Positions 41,287-49,507 of a DNA stretch of 64,000 nt are shown here, one piece after another. Under the pieces are notes generated by a model. That model was not told the origin of the DNA. It saw nothing but the letters and a program-made list of their open reading frames with translations, and searched no databases. Positions within the stretch are counted from its first letter, which is position 1; every line of letters begins with the position of its first letter. A program made the position numbers and the translations under genes. Source of the DNA: Streptomyces sp. NBC_00237 (GTDB taxonomy: Bacteria; Actinomycetota; Actinomycetes; Streptomycetales; Streptomycetaceae); NCBI RefSeq assembly GCF_026342435.1, contig NZ_JAPEMT010000003.1, forward strand, positions 186,001 through 250,000. The letters run 5' to 3'.

Positions 41287-42051
41287 ATGACCGAGGTGCG
41301 TAGGCGGCGCAAGCCAGCGGGAGAGGCCCCCGAAAGTGCTGCCTCAGCGGGGCCGGTTGACGCGCCCAAGACGCCCATGCGCGAAGTCCTCGCGGAGTCC
41401 GCCTTCGCGCTCTTCCTGGAGCACGGCTTCGAACGGACCACCGTGGACGACATCGTCGCGCGCGCCGGGGTCGGACGGCGGTCCTTCTTCCGCTACTTCC
41501 CCTCCAAGGAGGACGCGGTCTTCCCCGACCACGACCGCTGCCTCGCCGACATGACGGCCTTTCTGGAGGCCGCCGGTGACGCGGAACCCGTGGGCGCGGT
41601 GTGCGACGCCGCCCACCTGGTCATGCGCATGTACGCCGCGAAGCCGGAATTCTCCGTCCAGCGCTACCGGTTGACGCGTGAGGTCCCCGGTTTGCGCACG
41701 TACGAACTCTCCGTCGTGCGCCGGTACGAACGCACCCTGGCCGCCTACCTCCGCACCCGCTGGGACGGTACGTCCGACGGCGCGCTGCGTGCCGAAGTGG
41801 TCGCGGCGGCGGTGGTCGCCGCCCACAACAACGCCCTGCGGACCTGGCTGCGCACGGGCGGCGAAGGCGACGCCGACGCGGCCGTCGACCACGCGCTGGG
41901 TACGGTCCGCGAGGTGTGGGCGGGCGGCAAAGCCGTGGCGTCCGGGGAGCCGGACGAGGGCGAGGTGATCGTGATGGTCGCGCGCAAGGGCGCCCCGCTG
42001 TGGCGGGTGGTCCAGCAGGTCGAGTCCGCGCTGACGGAGGGCCGCGAGTGA
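41287..42051 (+). CDS. TetR-family regulator of the etf locus
   Basis: 254 residues. The N-terminal HTH is FERTTVDDIVARAGVGRRSFFRYFPSKEDAVF (about residues 48-80), followed by a helical ligand domain. Its position opposite etfBA and the paired operators on both its flanks suggest a sensor of acyl-CoA-like ligands, as is known for TetR regulators of fatty-acid and branched-chain degradation; the ligand here is inferred. The C-terminal extension (about residues 215-254) is unusual. Confidence 0.9.
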   Translation: MTEVRRRRKPAGEAPESAASAGPVDAPKTPMREVLAESAFALFLEHGFERTTVDDIVARAGVGRRSFFRYFPSKEDAVFPDHDRCLADMTAFLEAAGDAEPVGAVCDAAHLVMRMYAAKPEFSVQRYRLTREVPGLRTYELSVVRRYERTLAAYLRTRWDGTSDGALRAEVVAAAVVAAHNNALRTWLRTGGEGDADAAVDHALGTVREVWAGGKAVASGEPDEGEVIVMVARKGAPLWRVVQQVESALTEGRE

Positions 42052-42090
42052 CGGAAGGGCGCGACTGACAGGGGGCAGCGAGTGAACGGC

Positions 42091-42126
42091 AGCACTGAGT
42101 GCCGCAGCTGATGGGCACTCAGTACC
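42091..42126. promoter_or_regulatory. Second operator pair, downstream of tetR
   Basis: AGCACTGAGTGCC (42091-42103) and GGCACTCAGTACC (42114-42126), 23 bp apart, repeat the motif and geometry of the pair in front of tetR. They are followed by a GAGAGAGG site (42172-42179) and a GTG (42186) that opens only a 27-codon frame. They probably served a promoter whose target gene has been lost. Confidence 0.6.
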
Positions 42127-42237
42127 GTATGACGCGCGAGTGCGGCGAGCCCCCGCACATCCGCACCCCCAGAGAGAGGCCGACCGTGTCTCGCACCAGG
42201 AAGCGGGCGCCGCCAGGTAGCCGACGAGGAGCGGTTC

Positions 42238-42798
42238 CTAGCATCGCTTCTCCCATGCGGCGCGCGTGAGGTCGTACTCCACCTCGCCGTGTTCGGAGCC
42301 CTCGATCGCGTCCGGCCAGTCGCCGGTGAAGTGGCGCAGGAAGGTGAGGCCCGACTTCTCCATCACGTTCCGGGACCTCGTGTTGACCGCCATGGTGTTG
42401 GCCGTCACCCGTTCCACCCCCAGCTCCGTGAAGCCCCTGGCGATCAAGGCGCGCGAGCCCTCGGTGGCGTAACCGCGGCCCCAGGCAGCTCGGTTCAGCC
42501 GGTAGCCGAGCTCCACCACGGTGGGGGTGCGGTCGTCGACCGGGCAGAACTCGAACCAGCCGAGGAAGGTTCCGGTGGCCCGCTCCTCCGTGGCCCAGTA
42601 GCCCCGGGTTCCGAAGCCCGGGTACTCGTGGAGGAGCCGGGGCAGGGTCCGGGTCCGGATCGAGTCGAGGGTGGTCGGACTGCCGCCGTTGATGAAGCGC
42701 ATGACCTCGGGGTCGTTGTCCAGCGCGAACAGCTCGTCGGCGTCGGCCTCGGTGAACGCCCGCAGGACGAGCCGGCCGGTCTCCAGGAAGGGGTGCAT
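42238..42798 (-). CDS. GNAT (RimJ/RimL-like) acetyltransferase
   Basis: 186 residues from ATG at 42798; a longer start at 42834 is not supported. FLETGRLVLRAFTEADADELFALDNDPEVM is the classical start of the RimJ/RimL-type group, with WGRGYATEGSRALI as acetyl-CoA loop and NTRSRNVMEKSGLTFL near the C-terminus. The substrate is unknown. It is convergent with the tetR region and monocistronic. Confidence 0.9.
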   Translation of the reverse strand: MHPFLETGRLVLRAFTEADADELFALDNDPEVMRFINGGSPTTLDSIRTRTLPRLLHEYPGFGTRGYWATEERATGTFLGWFEFCPVDDRTPTVVELGYRLNRAAWGRGYATEGSRALIARGFTELGVERVTANTMAVNTRSRNVMEKSGLTFLRHFTGDWPDAIEGSEHGEVEYDLTRAAWEKRC

Positions 42799-42947
42799 GG
42801 GGGGATCCTCACTGGTGGCAGTCGAGTCCGCCACTGGATTGCGGTCCCGTCGGCCGGTTCCGGAGGAGTGAGGTGAGCGCCACCGCCGAACCCCTCCGGG
42901 CCGTCCTCGTCAGCGGCGGCTGAGCAGCGGGCTGCGCCCCTCGCCCC

Positions 42948-43265
42948 TCAGACCGACCGGCCACGCCGCCCGCAGACGTGCGCGCAGCACCGGGCGGCGC
43001 CCCGGCGGGCCGTCCTGATCCGGTGCACCGTGGCGTGACGGCGGCGTCTCCACTCCGAGCGGGGGAGCCCGGCGCGCTGGCCGCCGCCGGTGATCAGGGC
43101 GTTGACCGAGGAGTGCGGGTCGGCGGCCATCCCCTTGGCCACCAGGACCCCGACCACCAACGGGACCAACGCCACCGCGAGCGCGGAACCGGCGACGGTC
43201 ACGTGGCGCAGGTGCGGGCGGTGCGCGGCGGGGGCGTCGGCGGCCGGTGCGGTTGTTGAGGTCAT
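42948..43265 (-). CDS. Small hypothetical membrane-anchored protein
   Basis: 105 residues from ATG at 43265 (GGTGGA upstream). After an Ala/Pro/His-rich N-terminus there is one clear membrane helix (VTVAGSALAVALVPLVVGVLVA). The C-terminal 45 residues are Arg/His-rich and look compositionally atypical, which may mean a frameshift near 43090. I recognise no family. It follows the DUF1772 gene on the same strand with a gap of about 70 bp. Confidence 0.45.
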   Translation of the reverse strand: MTSTTAPAADAPAAHRPHLRHVTVAGSALAVALVPLVVGVLVAKGMAADPHSSVNALITGGGQRAGLPRSEWRRRRHATVHRIRTARRGAARCCAHVCGRRGRSV

Positions 43266-43334
43266 GACCGTATTCCACCGGCAGCGGCCCGGCGCGGGAT
43301 CGGTGCGGATACTCAGACGCACGGTGCCGGGTAC

Positions 43335-43883
43335 TCAGATGCGGGTGGTCCGGGCGTGCGGAAGGGCCGCCGAGTCCGGGCGTGCGGCGCGCAGGCGGGT
43401 GGTGGCGTGCCACAGGCAGTACACGGCCGCGGTGCCGAGGACACCGCGGACGATGTTCCACAGCACCCAGGGGTCCTCGAAGCGTTCGCGCACGGCCCCC
43501 GGATCGGCGATCCCGGCCGGGGCCCCGGCGGCGGCGAGCTCGTTGTTGAGGGGCACGTTCGCCCCGGAGGTCACACCGACCACCAGCACGTACAGCACGA
43601 GGGCGGCGAGCACCCACCGCCCGGCGGGCTTCCCGCGCTGCTGCCAGGCGCACACCGCGATCAGGATCAGCGCCCCGAAGAACCCCGCGAAGAACACCGG
43701 GTTCTCGATCACGACGTTGATCTGCTGCATGACCTCCACGTAGACACGGTCCTCGGTACGCGCCAGAGCGGGCATCACTCCACAGGCGAACGCGTACCAG
43801 ACGCCCGCCACCAGGCCGGACGCCACGGTCGCCGCCCCGAGAGCCGTTCCTTGTGCTGTGTGTGCCGTGCGCTTCTTCGTCAT
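43335..43883 (-). CDS. DUF1772 (anthrone-oxygenase-like) membrane protein
   Basis: 182 residues with four membrane segments and the DUF1772 features GVWYAFACGVMPALART after TM1, QQINVVIENPVFF, and NVPLNNELAA followed by an RFEDPWVLWNIVRGVLG helix. In fungi this fold includes anthrone oxygenases; in bacteria the function is mostly unknown. It is probably co-transcribed with the small membrane protein downstream. Confidence 0.85.
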   Translation of the reverse strand: MTKKRTAHTAQGTALGAATVASGLVAGVWYAFACGVMPALARTEDRVYVEVMQQINVVIENPVFFAGFFGALILIAVCAWQQRGKPAGRWVLAALVLYVLVVGVTSGANVPLNNELAAAGAPAGIADPGAVRERFEDPWVLWNIVRGVLGTAAVYCLWHATTRLRAARPDSAALPHARTTRI

Positions 43884-43983
43884 GCCGGTCAGTCAACAGG
43901 GCGGCGGGGGCGGAGAACATGCGTGAGCGTCGCCTTCGCATGTCCCTGAGTCCACGGCCTGGTCGCCCGGTGGAAGGACTCGT

Positions 43984-44430
43984 TCAGGAGGCCGGTTCCG
44001 ACAGCGGCCCCGCCAGGTCGTCGAGGATGTCCGGGGTGTGGTTGCTGACCAGACGACCGCTCCACCGGTCGACCAGCGCGGGCGCGGTCGGCGGGCCCGC
44101 GAAGGGGTGCACCGTGGCCTCGTACGCGCTGAGCAGTGCGGCGTACGCTTCGGGAGCCTCGGCGGGGGAAGCGGACAGTGTGGTGACGTGCACGGAGCGC
44201 TCCAGGCCGAGCAGGGCGACGGTGACCGACAGCTGCTGCGAGTCCGGGCACCCCTCGTTCAGGAACAGCTCGTAGCGGTGCGGTGCGGGGTAGAAGCCGC
44301 CCGCGCGGTCGACGCCGATCCGACCGCGTACGAGTGGGGCGGGCGCGGGCGGAGGAGTGGTGACCGTCGCACGGGAGGGCGTACAGGCAGTCGTACAGGA
44401 ACGGGAACTGCGGGAAACGGTCTCGGGCAT
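43984..44430 (-). CDS. Truncated Xi-class GST/thioredoxin-fold protein
   Basis: 148 residues from ATG at 44430, chosen because AGGGAGAG precedes it. GRIGVDRAGGFYPAPHRYELFLNEGCPDSQQ parallels the N-terminal domain of glutathionyl- or mycothiolyl-hydroquinone reductases (GRYHLYVSxxCPWAHR), with the nucleophilic Cys kept but CPW changed to CPD. DRWSGRLVSNHTPDIL matches the end of that thioredoxin fold. The helical C-terminal GST domain (about 180 residues) is missing. It is preceded by a DLLRV leader peptide and a hairpin, so a thiol- or sulfur-linked role is likely. It could be a stand-alone reductase or a binding protein. Confidence 0.6.
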   Translation of the reverse strand: MPETVSRSSRSCTTACTPSRATVTTPPPAPAPLVRGRIGVDRAGGFYPAPHRYELFLNEGCPDSQQLSVTVALLGLERSVHVTTLSASPAEAPEAYAALLSAYEATVHPFAGPPTAPALVDRWSGRLVSNHTPDILDDLAGPLSEPAS

Positions 44431-44486
44431 GGCTCTCCCTGGGGACGAACGTGTCCCCGTGTGTCGTCGCGTATCGGACATGTGAA

Positions 44487-44506
44487 CTCTCGGACCCGCC
44501 CGAGAG
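44487..44506 (-). promoter_or_regulatory. Hairpin after the minus-strand leader peptide
   Basis: CTCTCGG (44487-44493) and CCGAGAG (44500-44506) form a perfect 7-bp stem with a 6-nt loop. In minus-strand orientation it starts 3 nt after the leader stop codon and about 57 nt before the GST-like start, where an attenuator or regulatory hairpin would be expected. Confidence 0.5.
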
Positions 44507-44508
44507 CA

Positions 44509-44574
44509 CTAATACGCGCTGGAGACACGCAGCAGGTCGATGTGCAGCCGCCTCGTCAATCCGTTCCTGGGCAT
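44509..44574 (-). CDS. Leader peptide with DLLRV core (minus strand)
   Basis: A 21-residue ORF from ATG at 44574 to TAG at 44509-44511. Its central RLHIDLLRVSSA matches the conserved core of the short actinobacterial leader peptides that precede sulfur and amino-acid uptake genes (usual form RLHVDLLRVxSALC). Here the peptide ends in SSAY, lacking the usual Leu-Cys. It precedes the Xi-GST-like gene by about 80 nt with a hairpin between. Such leaders are thought to sense cysteine or sulfur supply through ribosome stalling. Confidence 0.7.
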   Translation of the reverse strand: MPRNGLTRRLHIDLLRVSSAY

Positions 44575-44742
44575 GTTCACCCGTCCACATCCGGGCCCGC
44601 GCTACGCGGAACCACGCTTGCCACGCCGCGATTCCGCCCGGGAGGCGCTGACAATCGTGACCGTCCGGCCGCCAGTGTCAGTGGGTCCCCCGGAGCCCGT
44701 CAAGGAGGCCGTTCTGGCCATCTCACCTGCTGGGCGCCGCCG

Positions 44743-44772
44743 TTGACTTTCGTTTCCGGCCGTGGCTAAGTT
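44743..44772 (+). promoter_or_regulatory. Candidate promoter of the sulfur operon
   Basis: TTGACT (44743-44748) and TAAGTT (44767-44772) with an 18-bp spacer, about 55 nt upstream of the plus-strand leader ORF. It resembles a housekeeping sigma promoter. Confidence 0.4.
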
Positions 44773-44828
44773 GCGGCGCATCGACGGAAGCGAAGCCCCT
44801 CGGGGGCGGAATGGTGACGGTGGGCGAG

Positions 44829-44963
44829 ATGGACGCAGCTGAGGGGTTGGCCGTATGGCGCTCCCACGGCCGCGTCCCGCTGTGCGCGGACCGCTCCGTC
44901 GATCTCCTGCGCGTCAACAGCGCACTGTGTACGGCCACGTGTCGCGCCTTGGGCGACTGCTGA
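44829..44963 (+). CDS. Cys-rich leader peptide with DLLRV core (plus strand)
   Basis: 44 residues from ATG at 44829 (an in-frame ATG at 44811 would give 50). The sequence RSVDLLRVNSALC carries the conserved leader-peptide core. It has four cysteines after the first third (SALC, TATC and the final GDC) plus PLCADR. Cys codons (TGT, TGC) cluster at the end, as expected for a cysteine-starvation attenuator. A CTGAC/GTCAG hairpin follows at 45002-45016. It precedes the ABC transporter by about 300 nt. Confidence 0.7.
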   Translation: MDAAEGLAVWRSHGRVPLCADRSVDLLRVNSALCTATCRALGDC

Positions 44964-45262
44964 CGAATCGTCATGTACGACTGCATTGCGCGGTCGGCAT
45001 TCTGACTGATCGTCAGTGGAGCAGCCGGGGCTGACCGTCCTCCCGCAGGACGGTTCGGACCCGAGCGTGGACGTCGGGAGCTGGACTCCGGGCTCCGGGC
45101 TTCACGGTTCTCCCTCCCTCCCTCCCTCTCCTCTCTCTCCCGGCCCCCGCCTCCGTACGCACCCGTACGCCGTGCCCCGTCGAGCCGTGCCCCGGTCCGG
45201 CGGCCGCCCGTCGTGCGGCCGTGCGGTCCGGCACCCTGGGTCCGAATCCGCTGGAGCCCTCC

Positions 45263-46327
45263 ATGAGTGACTCTCCCGGTGTCGCTGTGTCCTCCGGCAC
45301 GGCAGCGTCCGCCGAGACGATCCCCCGTCCCGACTCGCCCGCCCCGGGCCCGACAGCCCCCTCTCAGCCCCCCGAGCCCCCGAAACCGTCGCGGGCCTCG
45401 GCCGCGACGACGCCCCCGAAGGCACAGCGCGTGCTGCCGCTGCGGCGGCCGGGACGCTGGATCGCCACGGCGATCGTCCTGGTCCTCGCCGCACAGTTCG
45501 TGCACGGCCTGATCACCAATCCCTTCTACCAGTGGGACCGCTTCCAGTACTGGTTCCTGCGCCCCACCATCCTCGACGGGCTGCTCATCACCCTCGAAGT
45601 CACCGCCTACAGCGCGGTGTTGGGGCTCATCGGGGGTGTGGTGCTGGCCGTCGCCAGGCTTTCGCAGAGCCCCGTGCTGCGCACGGTCAGCTGGGTGTAC
45701 ACCTGGCTCTTCCGGTCGGTGCCGCTGATCGTCGTCCTACTGTTCCTCTACAACTTCAGCGCGCTCTACCAGACGCTCAGCGTGGGCGTGCCGTTCGGCC
45801 CCGCCTTCTTCACCTTCGACGAGTCCCGTCTCGCCACCGACATGGTCGTCGCCGTGGTCGGGCTCAGCCTCAACGAGGCCGCGTACGCCGCCGAAGTCGT
45901 CCGCGGCGGGCTGCTCTCGGTCGACCAGGGCCAGCAGGAGGCGGCGTCCGCTCTGGGTCTGCCCAAGCGCTACCAGTTCGCCCGCATCGTCTTCCCGCAG
46001 GCCCTGCGCTCCATCGTTCCGAACTACGTCAACCAGCTGATCGGCCTGGTCAAAGCCACCTCGCTGGTCTTCTACGTCTCGCTGCTCGACCTGTTCGGCT
46101 CGGTGCAGAGCATGGGTAGCACCAACCCCGGCGACATCGTTCCGCTGCTCCTGGTCGCCACCGTCTGGTACCTGATCCTGACGAGCGTCGTCTCCGTCAT
46201 CCAGTTCTACGTCGAACGCCACTACTCGCGCGGCGCACTGCGCACGCTGCCGCCGACCCCGCTCCAGAAGGTGCGGACCGGCCTGACCGAACTGCGGGCG
46301 CGTGCCCGGAGGGAGACCGCGAAATGA
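45263..46327 (+). CDS. Polar amino-acid ABC transporter permease
   Basis: 354 residues from ATG at 45263. A Pro/Ala-rich N-terminal extension of about 65 residues precedes five or six membrane helices of the HisMQ/GlnP type, with the cytoplasmic EAA loop EAASALGLPKRYQFARIVFPQALR that contacts the ATPase. It is the only permease gene, so it probably works as a homodimer. Its stop overlaps the ATPase start by four bases. The downstream SBP, GNAT and LLM genes suggest that it imports an S-substituted cysteine-like compound. Confidence 0.92.
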   Translation: MSDSPGVAVSSGTAASAETIPRPDSPAPGPTAPSQPPEPPKPSRASAATTPPKAQRVLPLRRPGRWIATAIVLVLAAQFVHGLITNPFYQWDRFQYWFLRPTILDGLLITLEVTAYSAVLGLIGGVVLAVARLSQSPVLRTVSWVYTWLFRSVPLIVVLLFLYNFSALYQTLSVGVPFGPAFFTFDESRLATDMVVAVVGLSLNEAAYAAEVVRGGLLSVDQGQQEAASALGLPKRYQFARIVFPQALRSIVPNYVNQLIGLVKATSLVFYVSLLDLFGSVQSMGSTNPGDIVPLLLVATVWYLILTSVVSVIQFYVERHYSRGALRTLPPTPLQKVRTGLTELRARARRETAK

Positions 46328-47154
46328 GCACCACGGATACGGCGAACGCCTCGGATGCGGCGAACGCCTCGGATGCGGCTGAGGCGCGTGCCGTCGCCGT
46401 CGCCGTCGAAGTGCACGGGGTTCACAAGTGGTTCGGAGCCCAACACGTGCTGGACGGAGTCGAGTTGACCGTACGTCCCGGAGAGGTCACGGTCGTCCTC
46501 GGGCCCTCCGGGTCGGGGAAGTCCACCCTGCTGAGAGTGATCAACCACCTGGAGAAGCCCGAGGCAGGGCACGTCAGCCTGAACGGTGAACCCATCGGGG
46601 TGCGGCGGCACGGCGAACGGCTCAAGGAGCTGAGCGAGCGGGTCATCCTGGCCCAGCGCAGCCGCATCGGCTTCGTCTTCCAGAACTTCAACCTCTTCCC
46701 CCACCTGACCGTCCTCGACAACGTGGCCGCGGCCCCGGTGGCGACCGGCAAGCTCAGCAAACCCGAGGCCCAGGCGCTCGCCCGCGACCTGCTCACCCGG
46801 GTGGGGCTCGCCGACAAGGCGGCGGCGTACCCCCGGCAACTGTCCGGCGGCCAGCAGCAGCGGGTAGCCATCGCCCGCGCCCTCGCCCTGCGGCCCGGAG
46901 TCATCCTCTTCGACGAGCCGACCTCGGCGCTCGACCCGGAGCTGGTCGGCGAGGTGCTGGAGGTCATCAAGGACCTCGCCCGCAGCGGCGTCACCCTCGT
47001 CATCGTCACCCACGAGATCGGCTTCGCCCGGGAGATCGCCGACCGGGTGGTCTTCATGGACGCCGGGCGCATCGTCGAACAGGGGCCGCCCGCGCAGGTG
47101 TTGGACCACCCGGAGCACGACAGGACCAGGGACTTCCTGAGCAAGGTGCTCTGA
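46324..47154 (+). CDS. Polar amino-acid ABC transporter ATP-binding protein
   Basis: 276 residues. Walker A GPSGSGKST, Q-loop FQNFNLFPHLTVLDN, signature LSGGQQQRVA, Walker B VILFDEPTSALDPE and H-loop VTHE are all intact; this is the GlnQ/HisP/TcyN-type subfamily. The N-terminus holds a duplicated NASDAA unit encoded by an 18-bp repeat (about 46340-46380). It is translationally coupled to the permease. Confidence 0.95.
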   Translation: MSTTDTANASDAANASDAAEARAVAVAVEVHGVHKWFGAQHVLDGVELTVRPGEVTVVLGPSGSGKSTLLRVINHLEKPEAGHVSLNGEPIGVRRHGERLKELSERVILAQRSRIGFVFQNFNLFPHLTVLDNVAAAPVATGKLSKPEAQALARDLLTRVGLADKAAAYPRQLSGGQQQRVAIARALALRPGVILFDEPTSALDPELVGEVLEVIKDLARSGVTLVIVTHEIGFAREIADRVVFMDAGRIVEQGPPAQVLDHPEHDRTRDFLSKVL

Positions 47155-47248
47155 CGTGCCGGCCCGTTCCTCTCCTTCTCCTCCCCGCCCTCTCCCTTTC
47201 GCGCAACGTCACGCAACGTCACGCAACTCGATCCCGACAAGGACAGCC

Positions 47249-48274
47249 ATGCGCACCCCCAGCCTCCGCAGCACGTTCCTCCGAGGTGCCACCGCCACCG
47301 CGGCCGTCGCCGCCCTGGCGGTCTCCCTCGCCGCCTGCGGCGGCGACAGCGGCGCCGCGACCAAGACCGACAACGCCGAGGCCGGAACCCTCACCGTCGG
47401 CCGCCTCTCCAACGGTGCCGCCAAGGAGACCGAGATCAAGGTGGACGAGGTGAAGTCGATCAGTGCCAAGCTGCCCAAGAAGATCGCGGACAGCGGCAAG
47501 CTGGCGGTGGGGGTGGGCGCTCTGCCCGCCGGGTTCCCGCCGCTGTCCTTCGTCGGCGAGGACCAGAAGACCCTCACGGGAGTCGAACCGGACCTCTCCC
47601 GGCTGATCGGCGCGGTCCTCGGCGTCGAGGTCGAGATCAAGAACTCGACCTGGGAGAACATGTTCGTCGGCGTCGACAGCGGCAAGGTCGACGTGGCCGT
47701 CTCCAACATCACCGTCACGGAGGAGCGCAAGAAGAAGTACGAGTTCGCCTCGTACCGCAAGGACAACCTCAGCTTCGAGGTCCAGAAGAGCAGCACCTGG
47801 AACTTCAACGACGACTACCGCAACCTCGCGGGCCGCACCGTCGCCGTCAGCAACGGCACCAACCAGGAGAAGATCATCCTGGAGTGGAAGGCGAAGCTGG
47901 CCAAGGAGGGCAAGCAGCTCAACGTCAAGTACTTCCAGGACCTCAACGCCACGTTCCTGGCGCTGTCCAGCGGGAAGATCGACGCCTACTTCGGGCCGAA
48001 CCCGGCCGTTTCGTACCACGTCGCGTCGACGGCGAAGTCCCCGAAGCCGACGCGCAGCGCGGGCTCCTTCTCGGGGGCAGGGGGGACCCTCCAGGGGCTC
48101 ATCGCGGCCACCGCGAAGAAGGGGAGCGGGCTGGCCGGGCCGCTCGCCGAGGCGATCAACCACCTGATCAAGAACGGCCAGTACCCCAAGACGCTCGCCG
48201 CCTGGAACCTCTCCAACGAGGCGCTCACCACGTCGCGGATCGACCCGCCCGGTCTGCCGCTCGACAACTCCTGA
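47249..48274 (+). CDS. Substrate-binding lipoprotein of the amino-acid ABC transporter
   Basis: 341 residues from ATG at 47249. The signal peptide ends in a lipobox LAAC with C30 as the lipidated residue. The family 3 (SBP_bac_3) fold is indicated by LAVGVGALPAGFPPLSFVGEDQKTLTGVEPDL and NMFVGVDSGKVDVAVSNITVTEERKKKYEFA. Ligand specificity is not readable, but the TcyJ/TcyK/YxeM-like operon context points to cystine or S-modified cysteine. It sits 94 bp after the ATPase gene. Confidence 0.93.
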   Translation: MRTPSLRSTFLRGATATAAVAALAVSLAACGGDSGAATKTDNAEAGTLTVGRLSNGAAKETEIKVDEVKSISAKLPKKIADSGKLAVGVGALPAGFPPLSFVGEDQKTLTGVEPDLSRLIGAVLGVEVEIKNSTWENMFVGVDSGKVDVAVSNITVTEERKKKYEFASYRKDNLSFEVQKSSTWNFNDDYRNLAGRTVAVSNGTNQEKIILEWKAKLAKEGKQLNVKYFQDLNATFLALSSGKIDAYFGPNPAVSYHVASTAKSPKPTRSAGSFSGAGGTLQGLIAATAKKGSGLAGPLAEAINHLIKNGQYPKTLAAWNLSNEALTTSRIDPPGLPLDNS

Positions 48275-48342
48275 CGCGGCCGCGTGCTCGTTCGTGCTCG
48301 TTCGTGATTGTTCGTCATCGTTTACGGAGATCGGATAGCGCC

Positions 48343-49047
48343 ATGTCGACCACCACTGTCACCTCCTCCCACGTACTGGACAACGCCGCGTGGGCCGCGT
48401 TGACCGGGCCGCACGCTCACTTCGCCGAGCGGTTCGGGCGGGCGGCCCGCTACCCGTCGGGCGTCTCGCCGTTCACGGCCCTGGAGGACCCCGCCGATCC
48501 GCGTGCCTGGGAGGACCTGGCCCGGCTCGTCGGGACCCCCGACACCGTCACCCCCGTGAGCGGGGTGCTGGAGGTGCCCGACGGGTGGGGGATCGAGCAG
48601 AGCATCGAGGGGGTGCAGCTGGTCGACACCGCGCTGCGCGCCGAACACGCGCCGGAAGCGGTACGGATCGGGGCCGCCGACGTCCCCGAGGTGCTCGAAC
48701 TCGTCGCCCTCACCCAGCCCGGGCCCTTCCTTCCCCGAACGGTCGAGCTGGGGGCCTACCTCGGCCTCCGCGACGAGAACGGGCGGCTGATCGCCCTGGC
48801 GGGCGAGCGGCTCCGGCTGCCGGGCTGGACGGAGATCAGTGCGGTCTGCACGCATCCGGATTACCGGGGGAGAGGGGTGGCGACCCGGTTGGTTCGGGCG
48901 GTGGCGGCGGGCATCAGGGAGCGGGGGGACACTCCCTTTCTCCACACGGGGGCGCACAACACCCAGGCGATCCGACTCTACGAATCCCTCGGCTTCACCC
49001 TTCGCAGACACGTCCGCTTCCTCCTCGTCCGCACCCCGTCCACCTAG
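48343..49047 (+). CDS. GNAT acetyltransferase (FR47-like) of the sulfur operon
   Basis: 234 residues from ATG at 48343. The C-terminal half is a GNAT domain with ISAVCTHPDYRGRGVATRLVRAV as acetyl-CoA signature and NTQAIRLYESLGFTLRR. In Bacillus the ytm/ytn and yxe operons contain a GNAT (SnaA/SnaB) that N-acetylates S-(2-succino)cysteine or S-alkylcysteines before oxidation. The same gene order suggests that this enzyme acetylates the imported substrate. That is inference from context, not from active-site residues. Confidence 0.85.
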   Translation: MSTTTVTSSHVLDNAAWAALTGPHAHFAERFGRAARYPSGVSPFTALEDPADPRAWEDLARLVGTPDTVTPVSGVLEVPDGWGIEQSIEGVQLVDTALRAEHAPEAVRIGAADVPEVLELVALTQPGPFLPRTVELGAYLGLRDENGRLIALAGERLRLPGWTEISAVCTHPDYRGRGVATRLVRAVAAGIRERGDTPFLHTGAHNTQAIRLYESLGFTLRRHVRFLLVRTPST

Positions 49048-49071
49048 CCCCCGTGGACGGCTTCCCCCACC

Positions 49072-49206
49072 CCCTTGGCCTCCGCTTCCCTGGACCCCTT
49101 GGGCTCCGCCCCCGCCCAGCCCCCTTGGGCTCCGCCTCCCTCAACCCCTTGGGCTCCGCCTCGCCCCCTTTGGCTCCGCCCTGCCTCGCCCCCTTTGGGC
49201 TCCGCC
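49072..49206. repeat. Imperfect CCCCTTGGGCTCCGCC repeats
   Basis: Six related copies begin near 49072, 49095, 49121, 49145, 49165 and 49190, every 20-26 bp; the first and the last two are variants. Each can pair GGGCTCCGCC-type arms with neighbouring GGCGG. The roughly 580-bp gap between the GNAT and the first LLM gene consists largely of this and the next repeat, with no gene. Confidence 0.7.
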
Positions 49207-49442
49207 CTCCGCTTCCGCCTCGCCCCCTTGGGCGGCGGGGCCGCCCCCCGGGGGCGGAACGGGCGGGCAAGGGGGCGGCCCCCTCGCTCCGGGCCCGCCC
49301 CGGTGCCGCCTGCTGTTACCTCCGCCATCAGGTGCGCCGCACCCCGGTGCGCCTGCGGCGGGCCTCCCCAGACCCGCCCCTTCACCTAAAGCGCTCGCCG
49401 CGCGGCTGTCCCGTACACGTGCGGGTGCGTCGTTGGCTGGTC

Positions 49443-49507
49443 GCGCAGTTCCCCGCGCCCCTCAGGGCATGCTCCGCAGCCCCCCTGAGGGCATGCTCCG
49501 CAGCCCC
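49443..49507. repeat. 20-bp interspersed repeat copy 2 plus a 19-bp direct repeat
   Basis: GCGCAGTTCCCCGCGCCCCT (49443-49462) repeats 38587-38606 exactly. It is followed by two copies of GGGCATGCTCCGCAGCCCC (49465-49483 and 49489-49507), 24 bp apart. The cluster lies upstream of the first LLM gene and may split the operon transcriptionally. Confidence 0.7.

Noticed and set aside
42873..42923. Seventeen-codon ORF with a GGAGGAG site between two minus-strand genes
   Set aside because: Too short and without family similarity. The good ribosome-binding site may be coincidental in G-rich DNA, so it is not called as a gene.
44540..44746. Plus-strand ORF starting MCSRLVNPF
   Set aside because: It is the complement of the minus-strand leader peptide, whose DLLRV core is the better-supported reading.
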